From DASUTW01 sp035513995 (GTDB lineage: Bacteria > Actinomycetota > UBA4738 > CALAEC01): 45,451 nucleotides of DNA. The notes beneath the pieces were generated by a model that did no database searches, was not told where the DNA came from, and saw nothing but the letters and a program-made list of their open reading frames with translations. A program made the translations under genes and the position numbers. The stretch spans positions 1 through 45,451 of the forward strand of contig DATKBL010000047.1 of assembly GCA_035513995.1 (NCBI GenBank), given 5' to 3'. Shown in pieces: positions 15,687-22,959 of the stretch. Positions within the stretch are counted from its first letter, which is position 1. Each line of letters starts with the position of its first letter.

Positions 15687-15719
15687 GAGGGGGGCGGCGG
15701 TTTCACCGCCGCCCCCCTC
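15687..15719 (-). terminator. Perfect 15-bp hairpin between the BMP lipoprotein and ATPase genes
   Basis: Bases 15687-15701 and 15705-15719 are exact reverse complements with a 3-base loop. The stem is almost entirely G:C and is not followed by a T run. Placed between the binding-protein gene and the rest of the transporter operon, it probably protects the upstream mRNA and limits read-through, giving more binding protein than membrane subunits. Confidence 0.65.
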
Positions 15720-15733
15720 GCCATCACCTCGAT

Positions 15734-16822
15734 CTAGAGGTAGTCCTCACCGTTCACGGAGATCGAGCCGTCGATGATCCCGGCCCTGATCTCATCCAGG
15801 TCGGCCTTCACCTCGTCCGAGATCTGACCCTCGTACTCGTGGAACGGGGCCAGACCCACGCCCTCGTCCTCGAGCGTTCCGACGTACAGACCGCTCTCGA
15901 ACGTGCCCTCGACCACGGCGGCCACCGCGTTGAACACCGCCACGTCCATGTTCTTCTGGACGCTCGTGAGCACCACCGGGCAGTACTCCTCGGCGCTGAC
16001 GCACCAGTCGGTGTCGACGCCGACCATCACGTCCTCTTGGTCGGAGTCCTCCACCGCGGCCGCGGTGCCGAGGCCCACGGGACCGGCCACCGGCAGGATG
16101 ACGTCGGCGCCCTCGGCGATCAGGTCCTCGGTCACGCGGCGACCGTTGTCCTGGTTATCGAAGTCGCCCGTGAACAGCCCCGCGTCCGGATTCGACGGAT
16201 CCCAGCCGAGCACCTCGACGGCGGTCCCATTCTGCTCGTTGTAGTACATGGCCCCGGCGAAGAACCCGTCCATGAAGTCCGTCACGGGCGGGCCGATGTT
16301 GATCCCGCCGTAGGTCCCCATGGTCCCCGTCTTCGTCCACGACGCCGACGCGTACCCGGCGAGGAAGGCCGCCTCCTTGGTGGAGAAGACCAGTCCGAGC
16401 ACGTTGTCGAGCGGCGGGTCGTAGGCGAAGTCGACGATCGCGAAGGGCACCTCGGGGTTCGCCTCGGCGGCCGCCTGGGTGGCGTCGCCCAGCAGGAATC
16501 CGACCGTCACGATGATGTCGCACCCGCGATCGATGAACGCCTGAATGTTCGGGTCGTAGTCGGCCTGCGACTGCGACTCCAGGAAGTCGATCTCGACCCC
16601 GAGCTCTGTCTCGGCGCGCTCCATGCCCGCGTAGGCGGTCTGGTTGAACGACTTGTCGTCGATGCCGCCCGTATCGGTCACCTGACAGGCGAGCATGCCG
16701 GCGCCCGGAAGCGTCTCCTCCTCCGTCGGACCCGCGTCGGGCTCGTCTGCCTCCTCGGCACACGCCGCAGCCGTGAGCGCTACGACGGTGACGAGGGCGA
16801 GAAGCGTGAACTTCCCCCGCAT
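15734..16822 (-). CDS. BMP/PnrA family nucleoside-binding lipoprotein
   Basis: The 362-residue protein has a signal peptide ending in a lipobox (LTAAAC, Cys21), an acidic linker, then the BMP (Med/PnrA) type periplasmic-binding fold: CQVTDTGGIDDKSFNQ, DYDPNIQAFIDRGCDIIVTVGF, FLAGYASA, GTYGGINI and VGVDTDWC. Known members bind purine or other nucleosides on the cell surface and pass them to an ABC importer, whose genes follow directly. The ATG at 16822 is chosen over the longer frame because it begins the signal peptide and has a GAGGAGG site upstream. It is the first gene of the transporter operon, read from the promoter at 16868-16873. Confidence 0.94.
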   Translation of the reverse strand: MRGKFTLLALVTVVALTAAACAEEADEPDAGPTEEETLPGAGMLACQVTDTGGIDDKSFNQTAYAGMERAETELGVEIDFLESQSQADYDPNIQAFIDRGCDIIVTVGFLLGDATQAAAEANPEVPFAIVDFAYDPPLDNVLGLVFSTKEAAFLAGYASASWTKTGTMGTYGGINIGPPVTDFMDGFFAGAMYYNEQNGTAVEVLGWDPSNPDAGLFTGDFDNQDNGRRVTEDLIAEGADVILPVAGPVGLGTAAAVEDSDQEDVMVGVDTDWCVSAEEYCPVVLTSVQKNMDVAVFNAVAAVVEGTFESGLYVGTLEDEGVGLAPFHEYEGQISDEVKADLDEIRAGIIDGSISVNGEDYL

Positions 16823-16867
16823 CTGAACTCCCCCCTCCTCGGTAGGTCTACCCGTACAGCGGTTCGG

Positions 16868-16873
16868 ATTGTA
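16868..16873 (-). promoter_or_regulatory. -10 element of the nucleoside transporter operon
   Basis: TACAAT on the minus strand, about 45 bases before the lipoprotein ATG. Unlike most starts here, this gene has a real 5' leader with a strong Shine-Dalgarno. No good -35 is seen. Confidence 0.5.
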
Positions 16874-16946
16874 CGCCACGGTCCCTCCGCTGGTACAGCG
16901 AGGACGGAGGCCCTTCCGGGCAGGTGCGCGCCGGGTCCCCGAGCCC

Positions 16947-16952
16947 TAGGAT
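16947..16952 (+). promoter_or_regulatory. -10 element of upp
   Basis: TAGGAT ends 9 bases before the ATG at 16962; no Shine-Dalgarno lies between. The GTG at 16953 in the same frame falls too close to the box to be the start. Confidence 0.5.
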
Positions 16953-16961
16953 GTGTGCGCC

Positions 16962-17585
16962 ATGCTGACCGTCGTGGACCACCCGCTCGTCGGCCACCTC
17001 CTCACCGAGCTCCGCAACCGCGACACGCAGTCGCCCGTGTTCCGGACCGTGACCCGCCGCCTCACCGCCGCGCTCGTGCTCGAGGCCACCCGGGACCTCC
17101 CCGCCGAGCCCCGACGGATCGAGACCCCCCTGGAGGAGACCGAGGGGAGCCGCCTGGGCGCCGGCCTCGTGGCCGTGCCGGTCCTGCGGGCGGGGCTGGG
17201 GATGCTCGGCGCTGTCACCGAGCTCTTCCCAGGGGTCTCGGTCGGCTACATCGGGCTGGAGCGCGACGAGCAGACGCTGCGTCCGACGTCCTACTACGAG
17301 AAGCTCCCGCCGATGGACGGGCGATGGGCCGTGCTGCTCGACCCGATGCTGGCCACCGGCGGCACCGCGGCTCGGGCCTGCACCGCGATCAAGGAGCGCG
17401 GCCCTGCGGAGGTTCGCATGGTCTGCGTGGTGGCCGCCCCCGAGGGCGTCAAGGCGATGGAGGAGTCCCACCCCGACGTCCAGGTCTTCACGGCGTCGTT
17501 GGACCGGGAGCTGAACGAAGTCGGCTACATCCTCCCGGGGCTCGGAGACTTCGGCGACCGCCTCTACGACACGCCGCCCGGCTGA
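16962..17585 (+). CDS. upp: Uracil phosphoribosyltransferase
   Basis: The 207-residue enzyme makes UMP from uracil and PRPP in pyrimidine salvage. Length is that of Upp. The PRPP-binding loop is present as DPMLATGGTA (Asp127 onward), along with VPVLRAGLGM and the C-terminal uracil-binding region YILPGLGDFGDRLYDT. It diverges from the nucleoside importer operon, so uptake and salvage genes share one intergenic region. Its last 22 bases overlap the 3' end of the convergent metallopeptidase gene. Confidence 0.96.
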   Translation: MLTVVDHPLVGHLLTELRNRDTQSPVFRTVTRRLTAALVLEATRDLPAEPRRIETPLEETEGSRLGAGLVAVPVLRAGLGMLGAVTELFPGVSVGYIGLERDEQTLRPTSYYEKLPPMDGRWAVLLDPMLATGGTAARACTAIKERGPAEVRMVCVVAAPEGVKAMEESHPDVQVFTASLDRELNEVGYILPGLGDFGDRLYDTPPG

Positions 17586-18079
17586 TCCCCCCGCTCGTCC
17601 ATCCCGAGCGCCATGAGGTACCCGCGGGCGCGCTCCGCGCGCGGGTAGCGCCCGGCCAGCTCCCAGAAGCGCGCGGAGTGGGAACCGTCGACCAGGTGCG
17701 CCAGCTCGTGCATCACGACGTAGTCGCGGACCCAGTCGGGAAGGTCGGCCACGCGGTCCGAGACGCGGATCGTGGCGTCCTCGGGCGTGCAGGAGCCGAA
17801 CCGGCTGCGCTGGTTGGCCACATAGCGGATCGAGGTCCAGCGAAGGCGGCCCTCGAAGTGATCCCGGTTGAGGCGGTCGGCGGCCCGCTCGAGGGCGCCG
17901 CCGGCGTTGAGGCGGCGGGTCCGCTCGCGGGCGGTGAGCCTATCCACCATCCGCGCGACCCAGGCCCGCTCCTCCTCGGCGGGCATCCCCGCCGGGACCC
18001 GCACGACGATCGTGCCCCCGCGCTGCTCGGCCGAGATCGTCTTCCGCCGCCTCGGGCTGCGCACGATCTCCACGTCCAT
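17564..18079 (-). CDS. YgjP-like (M48-related) metallopeptidase
   Basis: The 171-residue protein carries the zinc-binding helix MHELAHLVDGSH: His124 and His128 as ligands, Glu125 as catalytic base and His134 as a further candidate ligand. Upstream lies RSRFGSCTPEDATIRVS, a block typical of the YgjP/DUF45 family (WTSIRYVANQRSRFGSC). Such proteins are cytosolic and their substrates are unknown. The ATG at 18079 follows a TACGAT box by 7 bases; the longer frame upstream is not needed. The 3' end overlaps upp by 22 bases in convergent orientation. Confidence 0.87.
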   Translation of the reverse strand: MDVEIVRSPRRRKTISAEQRGGTIVVRVPAGMPAEEERAWVARMVDRLTARERTRRLNAGGALERAADRLNRDHFEGRLRWTSIRYVANQRSRFGSCTPEDATIRVSDRVADLPDWVRDYVVMHELAHLVDGSHSARFWELAGRYPRAERARGYLMALGMDERGDQPGGVS

Positions 18080-18086
18080 GGCCGCG

Positions 18087-18092
18087 ATCGTA
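18087..18092 (-). promoter_or_regulatory. -10 element, leaderless start of the metallopeptidase gene
   Basis: TACGAT on the minus strand ends 7 bases before the ATG at 18079, without a Shine-Dalgarno. Confidence 0.5.
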
Positions 18093-18124
18093 CCCGCAGG
18101 GTCCGACACGGGGGCCGGGGGGGG

Positions 18125-18508
18125 TCAGTACTCGATGTCGATCTCGGAGAGGACCGAGGGAAGGACGCTGAAGATCCCCTGGAGCTGCATCAGCTTCATG
18201 AGGTCGCCGGAGACCTTGATCTTCCCGCTCATGTAGGCGGCCGTGGGACTGAGCTCGCTCTTCGAGAGGGCCACGGCCGTGTCGTAATCCTGGGTGATCG
18301 TGGACTCGGCGCCCTCGACCTCCCCGACCGCGAGCTCCGCCGTGCCGTCCTCGAGCTTGAAGAAGTACTTCGTCTCGCCGTCCGCGGTGTTCACGACCTG
18401 CTGGAGCCTCGCGGTCTGACCGCCCGCGGCCTGCTTGAATGCGTCGCTGGCGTTGAGCTTCTCCGTCACCTGCTGGGCCCACTCCTCTGAGAGGAACTTC
18501 ACACCCAC
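18125..18508 (-). CDS. SCP2 sterol-binding domain protein
   Basis: The 127-residue protein matches a single SCP2-like lipid-binding domain: FFKLEDGTAELAVGE in the sheet region, then TITQDYDTAVALSKSELSPTAAYMSGKIKVSGDLMKLMQLQGIF, of which the GKIKVSGD turn is the family hallmark. It has no membrane segment. Members bind hydrophobic ligands such as fatty acyl chains or sterols; the ligand here is unknown. The GTG at 18508 has a clear AAGGAGG ribosome binding site at 18515-18521, so this mRNA is not leaderless. A small CTACC/GGTAG hairpin lies just ahead. Confidence 0.87.
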   Translation of the reverse strand: MGVKFLSEEWAQQVTEKLNASDAFKQAAGGQTARLQQVVNTADGETKYFFKLEDGTAELAVGEVEGAESTITQDYDTAVALSKSELSPTAAYMSGKIKVSGDLMKLMQLQGIFSVLPSVLSEIDIEY

Positions 18509-18583
18509 GCCTGCCTCCTTGTTCCTACCGGTGGGTAGCCATCATCCCAAGGGCCTGGGCCGGGGTCAATCGCGTCAGAGCGT

Positions 18584-19012
18584 TCAGAGGAAGGAGAGCG
18601 TCTCGGCCAGCCGTCGAGCGAGCACGCGGAGCATCGCCACGGCCATCTGCGGGTGATCCGCGAGCAGCGTCTCGAAGTCGTCTCGGCGGACCGCCAGCGC
18701 GCGGAAGCCGTCGCCCGCCTGGACGCGCGCCGTGTGGCGGAGGCCGGGGACGAGGAGGGACAGCTCTCCGAGGATCTCGCCCTCGCCCACCTCGATGCGG
18801 GACTCGCCGACGTGCACCTCGGCCGTCCCGCCCAGCACGACGAACAACCCGGCCCCCTCCTGACCGCGCTCGAGGAGCACGTGGCCCCGCGGCACCTTGA
18901 CCTCGGTGGCCGAGCGCGCGAGGTCTGCGACGGTCTCGTCGTCGAGATCCTCGAAGAGGGGGACGCGCCGGAGGGCGTCCACGCGCGCCGGGTGGGCCTC
19001 GGGGTCGTTCAC
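18584..19012 (-). CDS. Stand-alone cyclic nucleotide-binding domain protein
   Basis: The 142-residue protein consists of one cNMP-binding beta roll: LRRVPLFEDLDDETVADLA, GHVLLERGQEGAGLFVVLGG and EILGELSLLVPGLRHTARVQA, the last being the phosphate-binding cassette with GELSLL and Arg. It has no DNA-binding helix-turn-helix of the Crp type, so it is not a complete regulator; it may act as a sensor subunit or a partner of another protein. The GTG at 19012 lies 7 bases after a TAGGCT box. Confidence 0.87.
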   Translation of the reverse strand: MNDPEAHPARVDALRRVPLFEDLDDETVADLARSATEVKVPRGHVLLERGQEGAGLFVVLGGTAEVHVGESRIEVGEGEILGELSLLVPGLRHTARVQAGDGFRALAVRRDDFETLLADHPQMAVAMLRVLARRLAETLSFL

Positions 19013-19019
19013 GGGCGAC

Positions 19020-19025
19020 AGCCTA
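19020..19025 (-). promoter_or_regulatory. -10 element, leaderless start of the cNMP-binding gene
   Basis: TAGGCT on the minus strand ends 7 bases before the GTG at 19012. Confidence 0.5.
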
Positions 19026-19043
19026 CACCGGCTCCCGTGGAGG

Positions 19044-19532
19044 TCAGGGCGTGCCCGTGCAGTCGGCGGCGGAGCCCGCGTCGGTGGTGCCCTTCCAGAT
19101 CTCGCCGCCCTCGGTCGCGATGCAGAGCGGGCGCCCGCCGCCCCCCTGCGTGACCAACACCACCGAGGTGGCCGTGACCCCTCGGATGCTCACGGCCCCC
19201 GGCGACGCGACCGGGTCGGCGTTCCAGGTGAACGAGGGGTCCCACTCCGCGGCGGCCTGCGGGGTGAAGCCCTCGAAGGAGTCGTTCGAGGTGAAGTAGG
19301 AGTGGGCGACCCCGATCGCGCCGACGAGCAGCGCGTCGGCGCGGAGGTCCTCGGCCCGGCTCACGCCGGCGCCGGCGGTCTCGGCGGTCTCCTCGGCGCC
19401 GCGGGTGAGCATCCAGATGGGGAATCCGATCGCCAGCGCGGCCGCCAAGACGATCGTCGCGATGGCGACGAAGTTGCCGCTTCCACGGTCGAAGCGAAGC
19501 ATGCCCGAGGTATCGTCCCGGAGGGTCGCCAT
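19044..19532 (-). CDS. Membrane-anchored protein with pilin-like layout, unknown
   Basis: The 162-residue protein has a short polar N terminus, one long hydrophobic helix (VAIATIVLAAALAIGFPIW, about residues 22-40), a helix-like stalk with AEDLRADALLVGAIGVAHSYF, and a C-terminal domain with two Cys (PLCIATEGG and AADCTG) that could form a disulfide outside the cell. This resembles the layout of type IV pilin-like proteins, but no prepilin cleavage motif of the usual form is seen and no pilus gene is near. It starts 9 bases after the stop of the HicB-HTH gene and is probably cotranscribed with it. Confidence 0.62.
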   Translation of the reverse strand: MATLRDDTSGMLRFDRGSGNFVAIATIVLAAALAIGFPIWMLTRGAEETAETAGAGVSRAEDLRADALLVGAIGVAHSYFTSNDSFEGFTPQAAAEWDPSFTWNADPVASPGAVSIRGVTATSVVLVTQGGGGRPLCIATEGGEIWKGTTDAGSAADCTGTP

Positions 19533-19541
19533 CTGCAGGCC

Positions 19542-19913
19542 TCAGCGCCGCCGGCGACGCGCCTGTCGCTCCAGGAACGCCAGGCGGAACGCCTCCACGT
19601 CGACCCGCGCCCAGACCCGTCCCCCGGCCAAGCGGGCCACCGGTTCGGGGAACGATCCCCGGTCGACGTAGGTCACGACCCTGCGCTTGTCCCAGCCGAG
19701 GATCGAGGCGGCCTCCGCCACCCCGACGAGGTCGGGCGCCACCTCGACCACCACCGTGACGGGACCGTTGCCGTTGGGACGCCGCGCGAGCACGGCGTCG
19801 CGTACGCGGCGGACGCAGTCCTCGCGCGTCGGCGCGGCCACCGAGACGGGCGGGTCCGCGGCCACCGCCCTCCAGCCGCCGTTCTCCTTCCGAAGCGCCA
19901 CCGCGATCTCCAT
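19542..19913 (-). CDS. HicB-like domain fused to an AlpA/excisionase-type helix-turn-helix
   Basis: The 123-residue protein has two parts. Residues 1-60 (MEIAVALRKENGGWRAVAAD, then SVAAPTREDCVRRVRDAVLA) look like the small HicB antitoxin fold. Residues about 60-110 (LVGVAEAASILGWDKRRVVT, then FPEPVARLAGGRVWARVDVE) look like the winged helix of the AlpA/MerR-type DNA-binding family. The tail is RRRRR. No hicA toxin is adjacent, so a simple toxin-antitoxin pair is unlikely; a DNA-binding regulator with a HicB-derived N-terminal domain fits better. The ATG at 19913 follows a TATGAT box by 9 bases. Confidence 0.68.
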   Translation of the reverse strand: MEIAVALRKENGGWRAVAADPPVSVAAPTREDCVRRVRDAVLARRPNGNGPVTVVVEVAPDLVGVAEAASILGWDKRRVVTYVDRGSFPEPVARLAGGRVWARVDVEAFRLAFLERQARRRRR

Positions 19914-19922
19914 GACGACGGC

Positions 19923-19928
19923 ATCATA
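19923..19928 (-). promoter_or_regulatory. -10 element of the HicB-HTH gene
   Basis: TATGAT on the minus strand ends 9 bases before the ATG at 19913. It is back to back with the promoter of the radical SAM gene (38 bases apart). Confidence 0.45.
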
Positions 19929-19943
19929 CGACCAACCGGCGTC

Positions 19944-19972
19944 TTGCCCGAGTCGAACAGGTGTTCTATCCT
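19944..19972 (+). promoter_or_regulatory. Promoter of the radical SAM gene (-35 and -10)
   Basis: TTGCCC (19944-19949), a 17-base spacer and TATCCT (19967-19972); the start codon follows after 8 bases. One of the few places where a -35-like hexamer at ideal distance is also seen. Confidence 0.5.
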
Positions 19973-19980
19973 GAGGCCCC

Positions 19981-21009
19981 ATGCGCTGGGACAACCTCCG
20001 TCTCGAGACCGGCCCCGAGGACGACCGCCTCACCGCCCCCCTCTTCGATCAGGGAGCGGTGGCCCGCACCTTCGACACGCCGGGATTCCGGGGGATGACC
20101 TTCTACGAGGTCCACGCGCGCTCGATCATCAACCGGGTGCCCGAGGCCTCCCGTGTCCCCTTCCGCTTCACCATCAACCCGTACAGAGGATGCGGTCATG
20201 CCTGCGTCTACTGCTTCGCGAGGAAGACCCACACGTACCTCGACCTCGATCACGGCGCGGACTTCGACCGCAAGGTCGTGGTGAAGGTGAACGCGCCCGA
20301 GCTGCTCCGGAAGGAGCTGTCGTCGCCACGCTGGGCGGGCGAGCACATCGCGATGGGGACAAACGTCGACCCCTACCAGCGCGCGGAGGGACGCTATCGG
20401 CTGATGCGGGGCATCCTCAAGGCGCTTCGCGACTTCGCCAACCCCTTCTCGATCCTCACCAAGGGGACGCTGATCCTCCGCGATCTCGACCTGCTCGAGG
20501 AGTGCGCCGAGATGACCGACGTGGGAACGAGCTTCTCGGTCGGGTTCGTCGACGAGGAGCTCTCCCGGCTCGTCGAGCCGGGGACTCCGCGGCCCGCAGC
20601 GCGCCTCGAGGCGGTCCGGAAGCTGAACGAAACGGGGATCCCGTGCCGCGTGCTGATGGCCCCGATCCTCCCCTTCCTGGCCGACGACGACGAGCACCTC
20701 GAGGAGACGGTCGAGGCGATCGCGGCGGCAGGCGCAACCCACGTCTCCCCGATCGTGCTGCACCTTCGACCGGGGGCGCGCGAGTGGTGGACGGCCTGGC
20801 TCCAGCGGGAGCGCCCAGAGCTCGTCCATCGCTACCGCGAGCTGTACGGACGAGGGGCCTACGCGCCCAAGGAGTACCAGACCGAGGTGGGGGCGAGGGT
20901 CCGTGCCCTCGCTCGGCGCTTCGGCATGGGAGCGAACAGGCCGCAGCAGGCCGCCGATCCCAGACGGATCCCTCCGGAGGCCCCGAGGCCCGAGCAGCTC
21001 ACCCTCTGA
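19981..21009 (+). CDS. Rv2578c family radical SAM protein
   Basis: The 342-residue protein carries the CxxxCxxC iron-sulfur motif as CGHACVYC (Cys71, Cys75, Cys78), preceded by NPYRGC, as in the SplB-like/Rv2578c group. Further family blocks are HIAMGTNVDPYQRAE, SILTKGTLILRDLD and VLMAPILPFLADDDEH. Such enzymes use S-adenosylmethionine and a [4Fe-4S] cluster for radical chemistry; relatives include spore photoproduct lyase, but the reaction of this group is not known. Length is normal. It stands as a single gene between divergent and convergent neighbours, ending 6 bases before the esterase stop. Confidence 0.92.
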   Translation: MRWDNLRLETGPEDDRLTAPLFDQGAVARTFDTPGFRGMTFYEVHARSIINRVPEASRVPFRFTINPYRGCGHACVYCFARKTHTYLDLDHGADFDRKVVVKVNAPELLRKELSSPRWAGEHIAMGTNVDPYQRAEGRYRLMRGILKALRDFANPFSILTKGTLILRDLDLLEECAEMTDVGTSFSVGFVDEELSRLVEPGTPRPAARLEAVRKLNETGIPCRVLMAPILPFLADDDEHLEETVEAIAAAGATHVSPIVLHLRPGAREWWTAWLQRERPELVHRYRELYGRGAYAPKEYQTEVGARVRALARRFGMGANRPQQAADPRRIPPEAPRPEQLTL

Positions 21010-21015
21010 AGCAAC

Positions 21016-22044
21016 TCAGGGAGACAGCCGCTCGGCGAGGTAGCGGGCCGACAGCGGGTAGCGGTACTCGATGCTCATGTGCCCGGCGTCGAAGATCTCG
21101 CAGAACACGTCGGTCACCCCGATGGCCTCGAGCTCTCGGCGGAACGCCTCCGCCCCGAGGTCGAGGAAGGGCTCGTCGCGCTTCCCCGCGTCGATGTAGA
21201 TCGCGCGCATGGAACGGAGAGCGTCGGCCCGCTCGGGGACCATCCGGACCGGGTCCCACGCGAGCCAGCGCTCCCAGACCTCGGGGATCAGCCGGCCCGT
21301 GCCGGTGTCGAACGGCATGCGCACCGTCCCGTCGGGGTCGGCCGAGTAGCAGGCGGCGTAGGCGTACGTCTCGATCAGCGGCCCGTCCTGCTCCTTCGTG
21401 AAGGCGGGGCGCGAGCGGAAGTCCTCGAGGAAGCGCTCATACGAGCCCCCGTAGTGGTCCCGTAGGTGCCGGACCACCTCGCGGAACTCGGGCCAATAGC
21501 AGACCTCGAAGAGCGCGTCACCCGCGTGCGTGGCGAGGCCGCCGAAGAGGTCGGGGCGCAGCATCGCCGTCACCATCGCCCCGTAGCCGCCGCTCGACTT
21601 CCCCGCGATCCCGCGGTGGTCTCGGTCGGACAGCGTGCGGTACGACGCGTCCACCCACGACACGACCTCGTCGCAGAGGTAGGTGTGGTAGCGGCCGGTG
21701 GCCGGCGAGTCGAGGAACTGACTGCCGCCGAGCGAGGTCCAGCAGTCGACGAAGACCACGATCGCCGGGGGCGGCGGGTCCTGGCCCGCGTAGAGGCGGT
21801 CGAGCAGCTCGGGGAAGCTCCGGCGCCAGGGCGAGCGGTTGCGCCACATGTCGATCTGCCCCGTGTAGCCCTGGATCTCGTAGATCGTCGGGTACCTCCG
21901 GTCGGGCTCCTCGTCGTAGCCCGGCGGGAGGTAGACCCATACCGGGCGCTCGTGCGGGTCGCCGAGGGGGTTGTCCCTGAGGACCTCGCTCTCGATCGTC
22001 CGCTCTTCGAACCGCCCTGCCGTCTCCTCGGACCATGGCCTCAC
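21016..22044 (-). CDS. Alpha/beta hydrolase, esterase D/antigen 85-like
   Basis: The 342-residue protein has the putative esterase fold of the Esterase D/antigen 85 group: RPVWVYLPPGYDEEP, TIYEIQGYTGQ, the nucleophile elbow GKSSGG (Ser150) and a late DAGHMSIEY that supplies the likely catalytic His. No signal peptide is visible, so it is probably cytosolic. The GTG start at 22044 is chosen because it overlaps the stop of the upstream zinc-finger gene (GTGA, 22041-22044), the coupling pattern used elsewhere in this window; an ATG at 22083 would overlap that gene by 43 bases. Substrate unknown. Confidence 0.85.
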   Translation of the reverse strand: MRPWSEETAGRFEERTIESEVLRDNPLGDPHERPVWVYLPPGYDEEPDRRYPTIYEIQGYTGQIDMWRNRSPWRRSFPELLDRLYAGQDPPPPAIVVFVDCWTSLGGSQFLDSPATGRYHTYLCDEVVSWVDASYRTLSDRDHRGIAGKSSGGYGAMVTAMLRPDLFGGLATHAGDALFEVCYWPEFREVVRHLRDHYGGSYERFLEDFRSRPAFTKEQDGPLIETYAYAACYSADPDGTVRMPFDTGTGRLIPEVWERWLAWDPVRMVPERADALRSMRAIYIDAGKRDEPFLDLGAEAFRRELEAIGVTDVFCEIFDAGHMSIEYRYPLSARYLAERLSP

Positions 22045-22304
22045 AGCGTCGGCCCCCCTCTCCGAATCTCTCGCTCCCAGCATCCTCGATGCCAGTGCCT
22101 CCGGAAGTCCTCGCGCCCCTCGGGCCAGGCCACGACGTGCTGCTTTCCGTCGGGGATCGAACGGTTGCAGTACGGGCAGATCGCGCCGCCCTTCGCGGAG
22201 AGCCGCACGCTCCACCCCTCGACGGCGCCTCCGGGAGGGGTCACCGGACCGATCGGGCGGAGCGGCTCGGGGCCCGATCGGTCGCGCCGGTGGCGGCGCG
22301 GCAT
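22041..22304 (-). CDS. Zinc-finger microprotein of 87 residues
   Basis: This small protein has an arginine-rich N terminus (MPRRHRRDRSGPEPLRP) and one zinc-finger-like unit: Cys43 and Cys46 in CPYC, then His70, His72 and Cys75 in RHWHRGCWE. The spacing (C-x2-C, about 23 residues, H-x-H-x2-C) could bind one zinc ion. I recognise no named family. Its ATG overlaps the stop of the upstream hydrolase (TGATG) and its stop overlaps the start of the esterase (GTGA), so it is coupled on both sides, which strongly supports it being translated. Confidence 0.75.
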   Translation of the reverse strand: MPRRHRRDRSGPEPLRPIGPVTPPGGAVEGWSVRLSAKGGAICPYCNRSIPDGKQHVVAWPEGREDFRRHWHRGCWEREIRRGGPTL

Positions 22305-22945
22305 CAGCCCCGCTCCCGGATGAAGTCGCCGGCCACCTCGCCGAGCCGCCGGCCGGTCGCGACGTCGTCCTTGGGCTCGCCACGCACCCGGAAGGAGTGA
22401 TCGCCGCCCTCGACGGGGTGGAGCGTCGCCCGGTCGCCGAGCCGCTCGACGAGCGGCTCCAGGAGGTCCCAGCGCGCGAAGGGGTCCTTGGTCCCTTGGA
22501 GGAACAGCATCGGAACGTCGATCGCCGGGAGGTGCGAGTCGCGGATGCGCTCGGGCTTCCCCGGAGGGTGCAGGGGGTAGCCCACGAAGATCACGCCGGC
22601 GGCGAGCAAGCCGTCGGCGACCACCAGCGAGGCGATCCTTCCGCCCAGCGACTTCCCCCCGACCCAGACGCGGTCGGAGAGGCCGGCCGTGTGCTCGAAG
22701 GCGGCGAGCCACGCATCCCGAAGCACCCGCTCGGGGTCGGGCGCGCGGCGACCCTGCTCCTTGTAGGGGAAGTTGAAGCGCAGGGTGGCCACCTCGCGCG
22801 ACGCGAGCCCCTCGGCGATGCCGTCGAAGAGCGGGGTCCGCATGTCGTTCCCGGCGCCGTGGGCGAGGACGAGGAGAGGTCCCCCCTCCGGCCCCTCGAG
22901 CTGGGCGGAGACGGCTCCCTTCGGCGTGTCGAACGTTCGCTTCAC
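22304..22945 (-). CDS. Alpha/beta hydrolase of the Tex30/KANL3 (dienelactone hydrolase-like) type
   Basis: The 213-residue protein has HGAGNDM near the oxyanion hole (residue 29 onward), ATLRFNFPYKEQGRR, the nucleophile elbow GGKSLGGR (Ser99), an Asp in LQGTKDPFARW and a His in GGDHSF, which together complete a serine-hydrolase triad. This combination is typical of the KANL3/Tex30 family of small hydrolases. Cytosolic; substrate unknown. The GTG start follows a TACCAT box by 7 bases. It is the first gene of a coupled three-gene set with the zinc-finger protein and the esterase. Confidence 0.88.
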   Translation of the reverse strand: MKRTFDTPKGAVSAQLEGPEGGPLLVLAHGAGNDMRTPLFDGIAEGLASREVATLRFNFPYKEQGRRAPDPERVLRDAWLAAFEHTAGLSDRVWVGGKSLGGRIASLVVADGLLAAGVIFVGYPLHPPGKPERIRDSHLPAIDVPMLFLQGTKDPFARWDLLEPLVERLGDRATLHPVEGGDHSFRVRGEPKDDVATGRRLGEVAGDFIRERG

Positions 22946-22952
22946 GCCGCGA

Positions 22953-22958
22953 ATGGTA
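22953..22958 (-). promoter_or_regulatory. -10 element, leaderless start of the three-gene hydrolase set
   Basis: TACCAT on the minus strand ends 7 bases before the GTG at 22945. It touches the last bases of glnD (stop at 22960). Confidence 0.5.
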
Positions 22959-22959
22959 C

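Noticed and set aside
16953..16961. Earlier GTG start for upp (three extra residues)
   Set aside because: It directly follows the TAGGAT -10 box, upstream of any expected transcription start, and adds nothing conserved.
15839..18490. Plus-strand open frame of 883 codons across the BMP lipoprotein, upp and metallopeptidase genes
   Set aside because: It overlaps three genes with clear motifs on other frames and shows no domain of its own; an artefact of high GC content.
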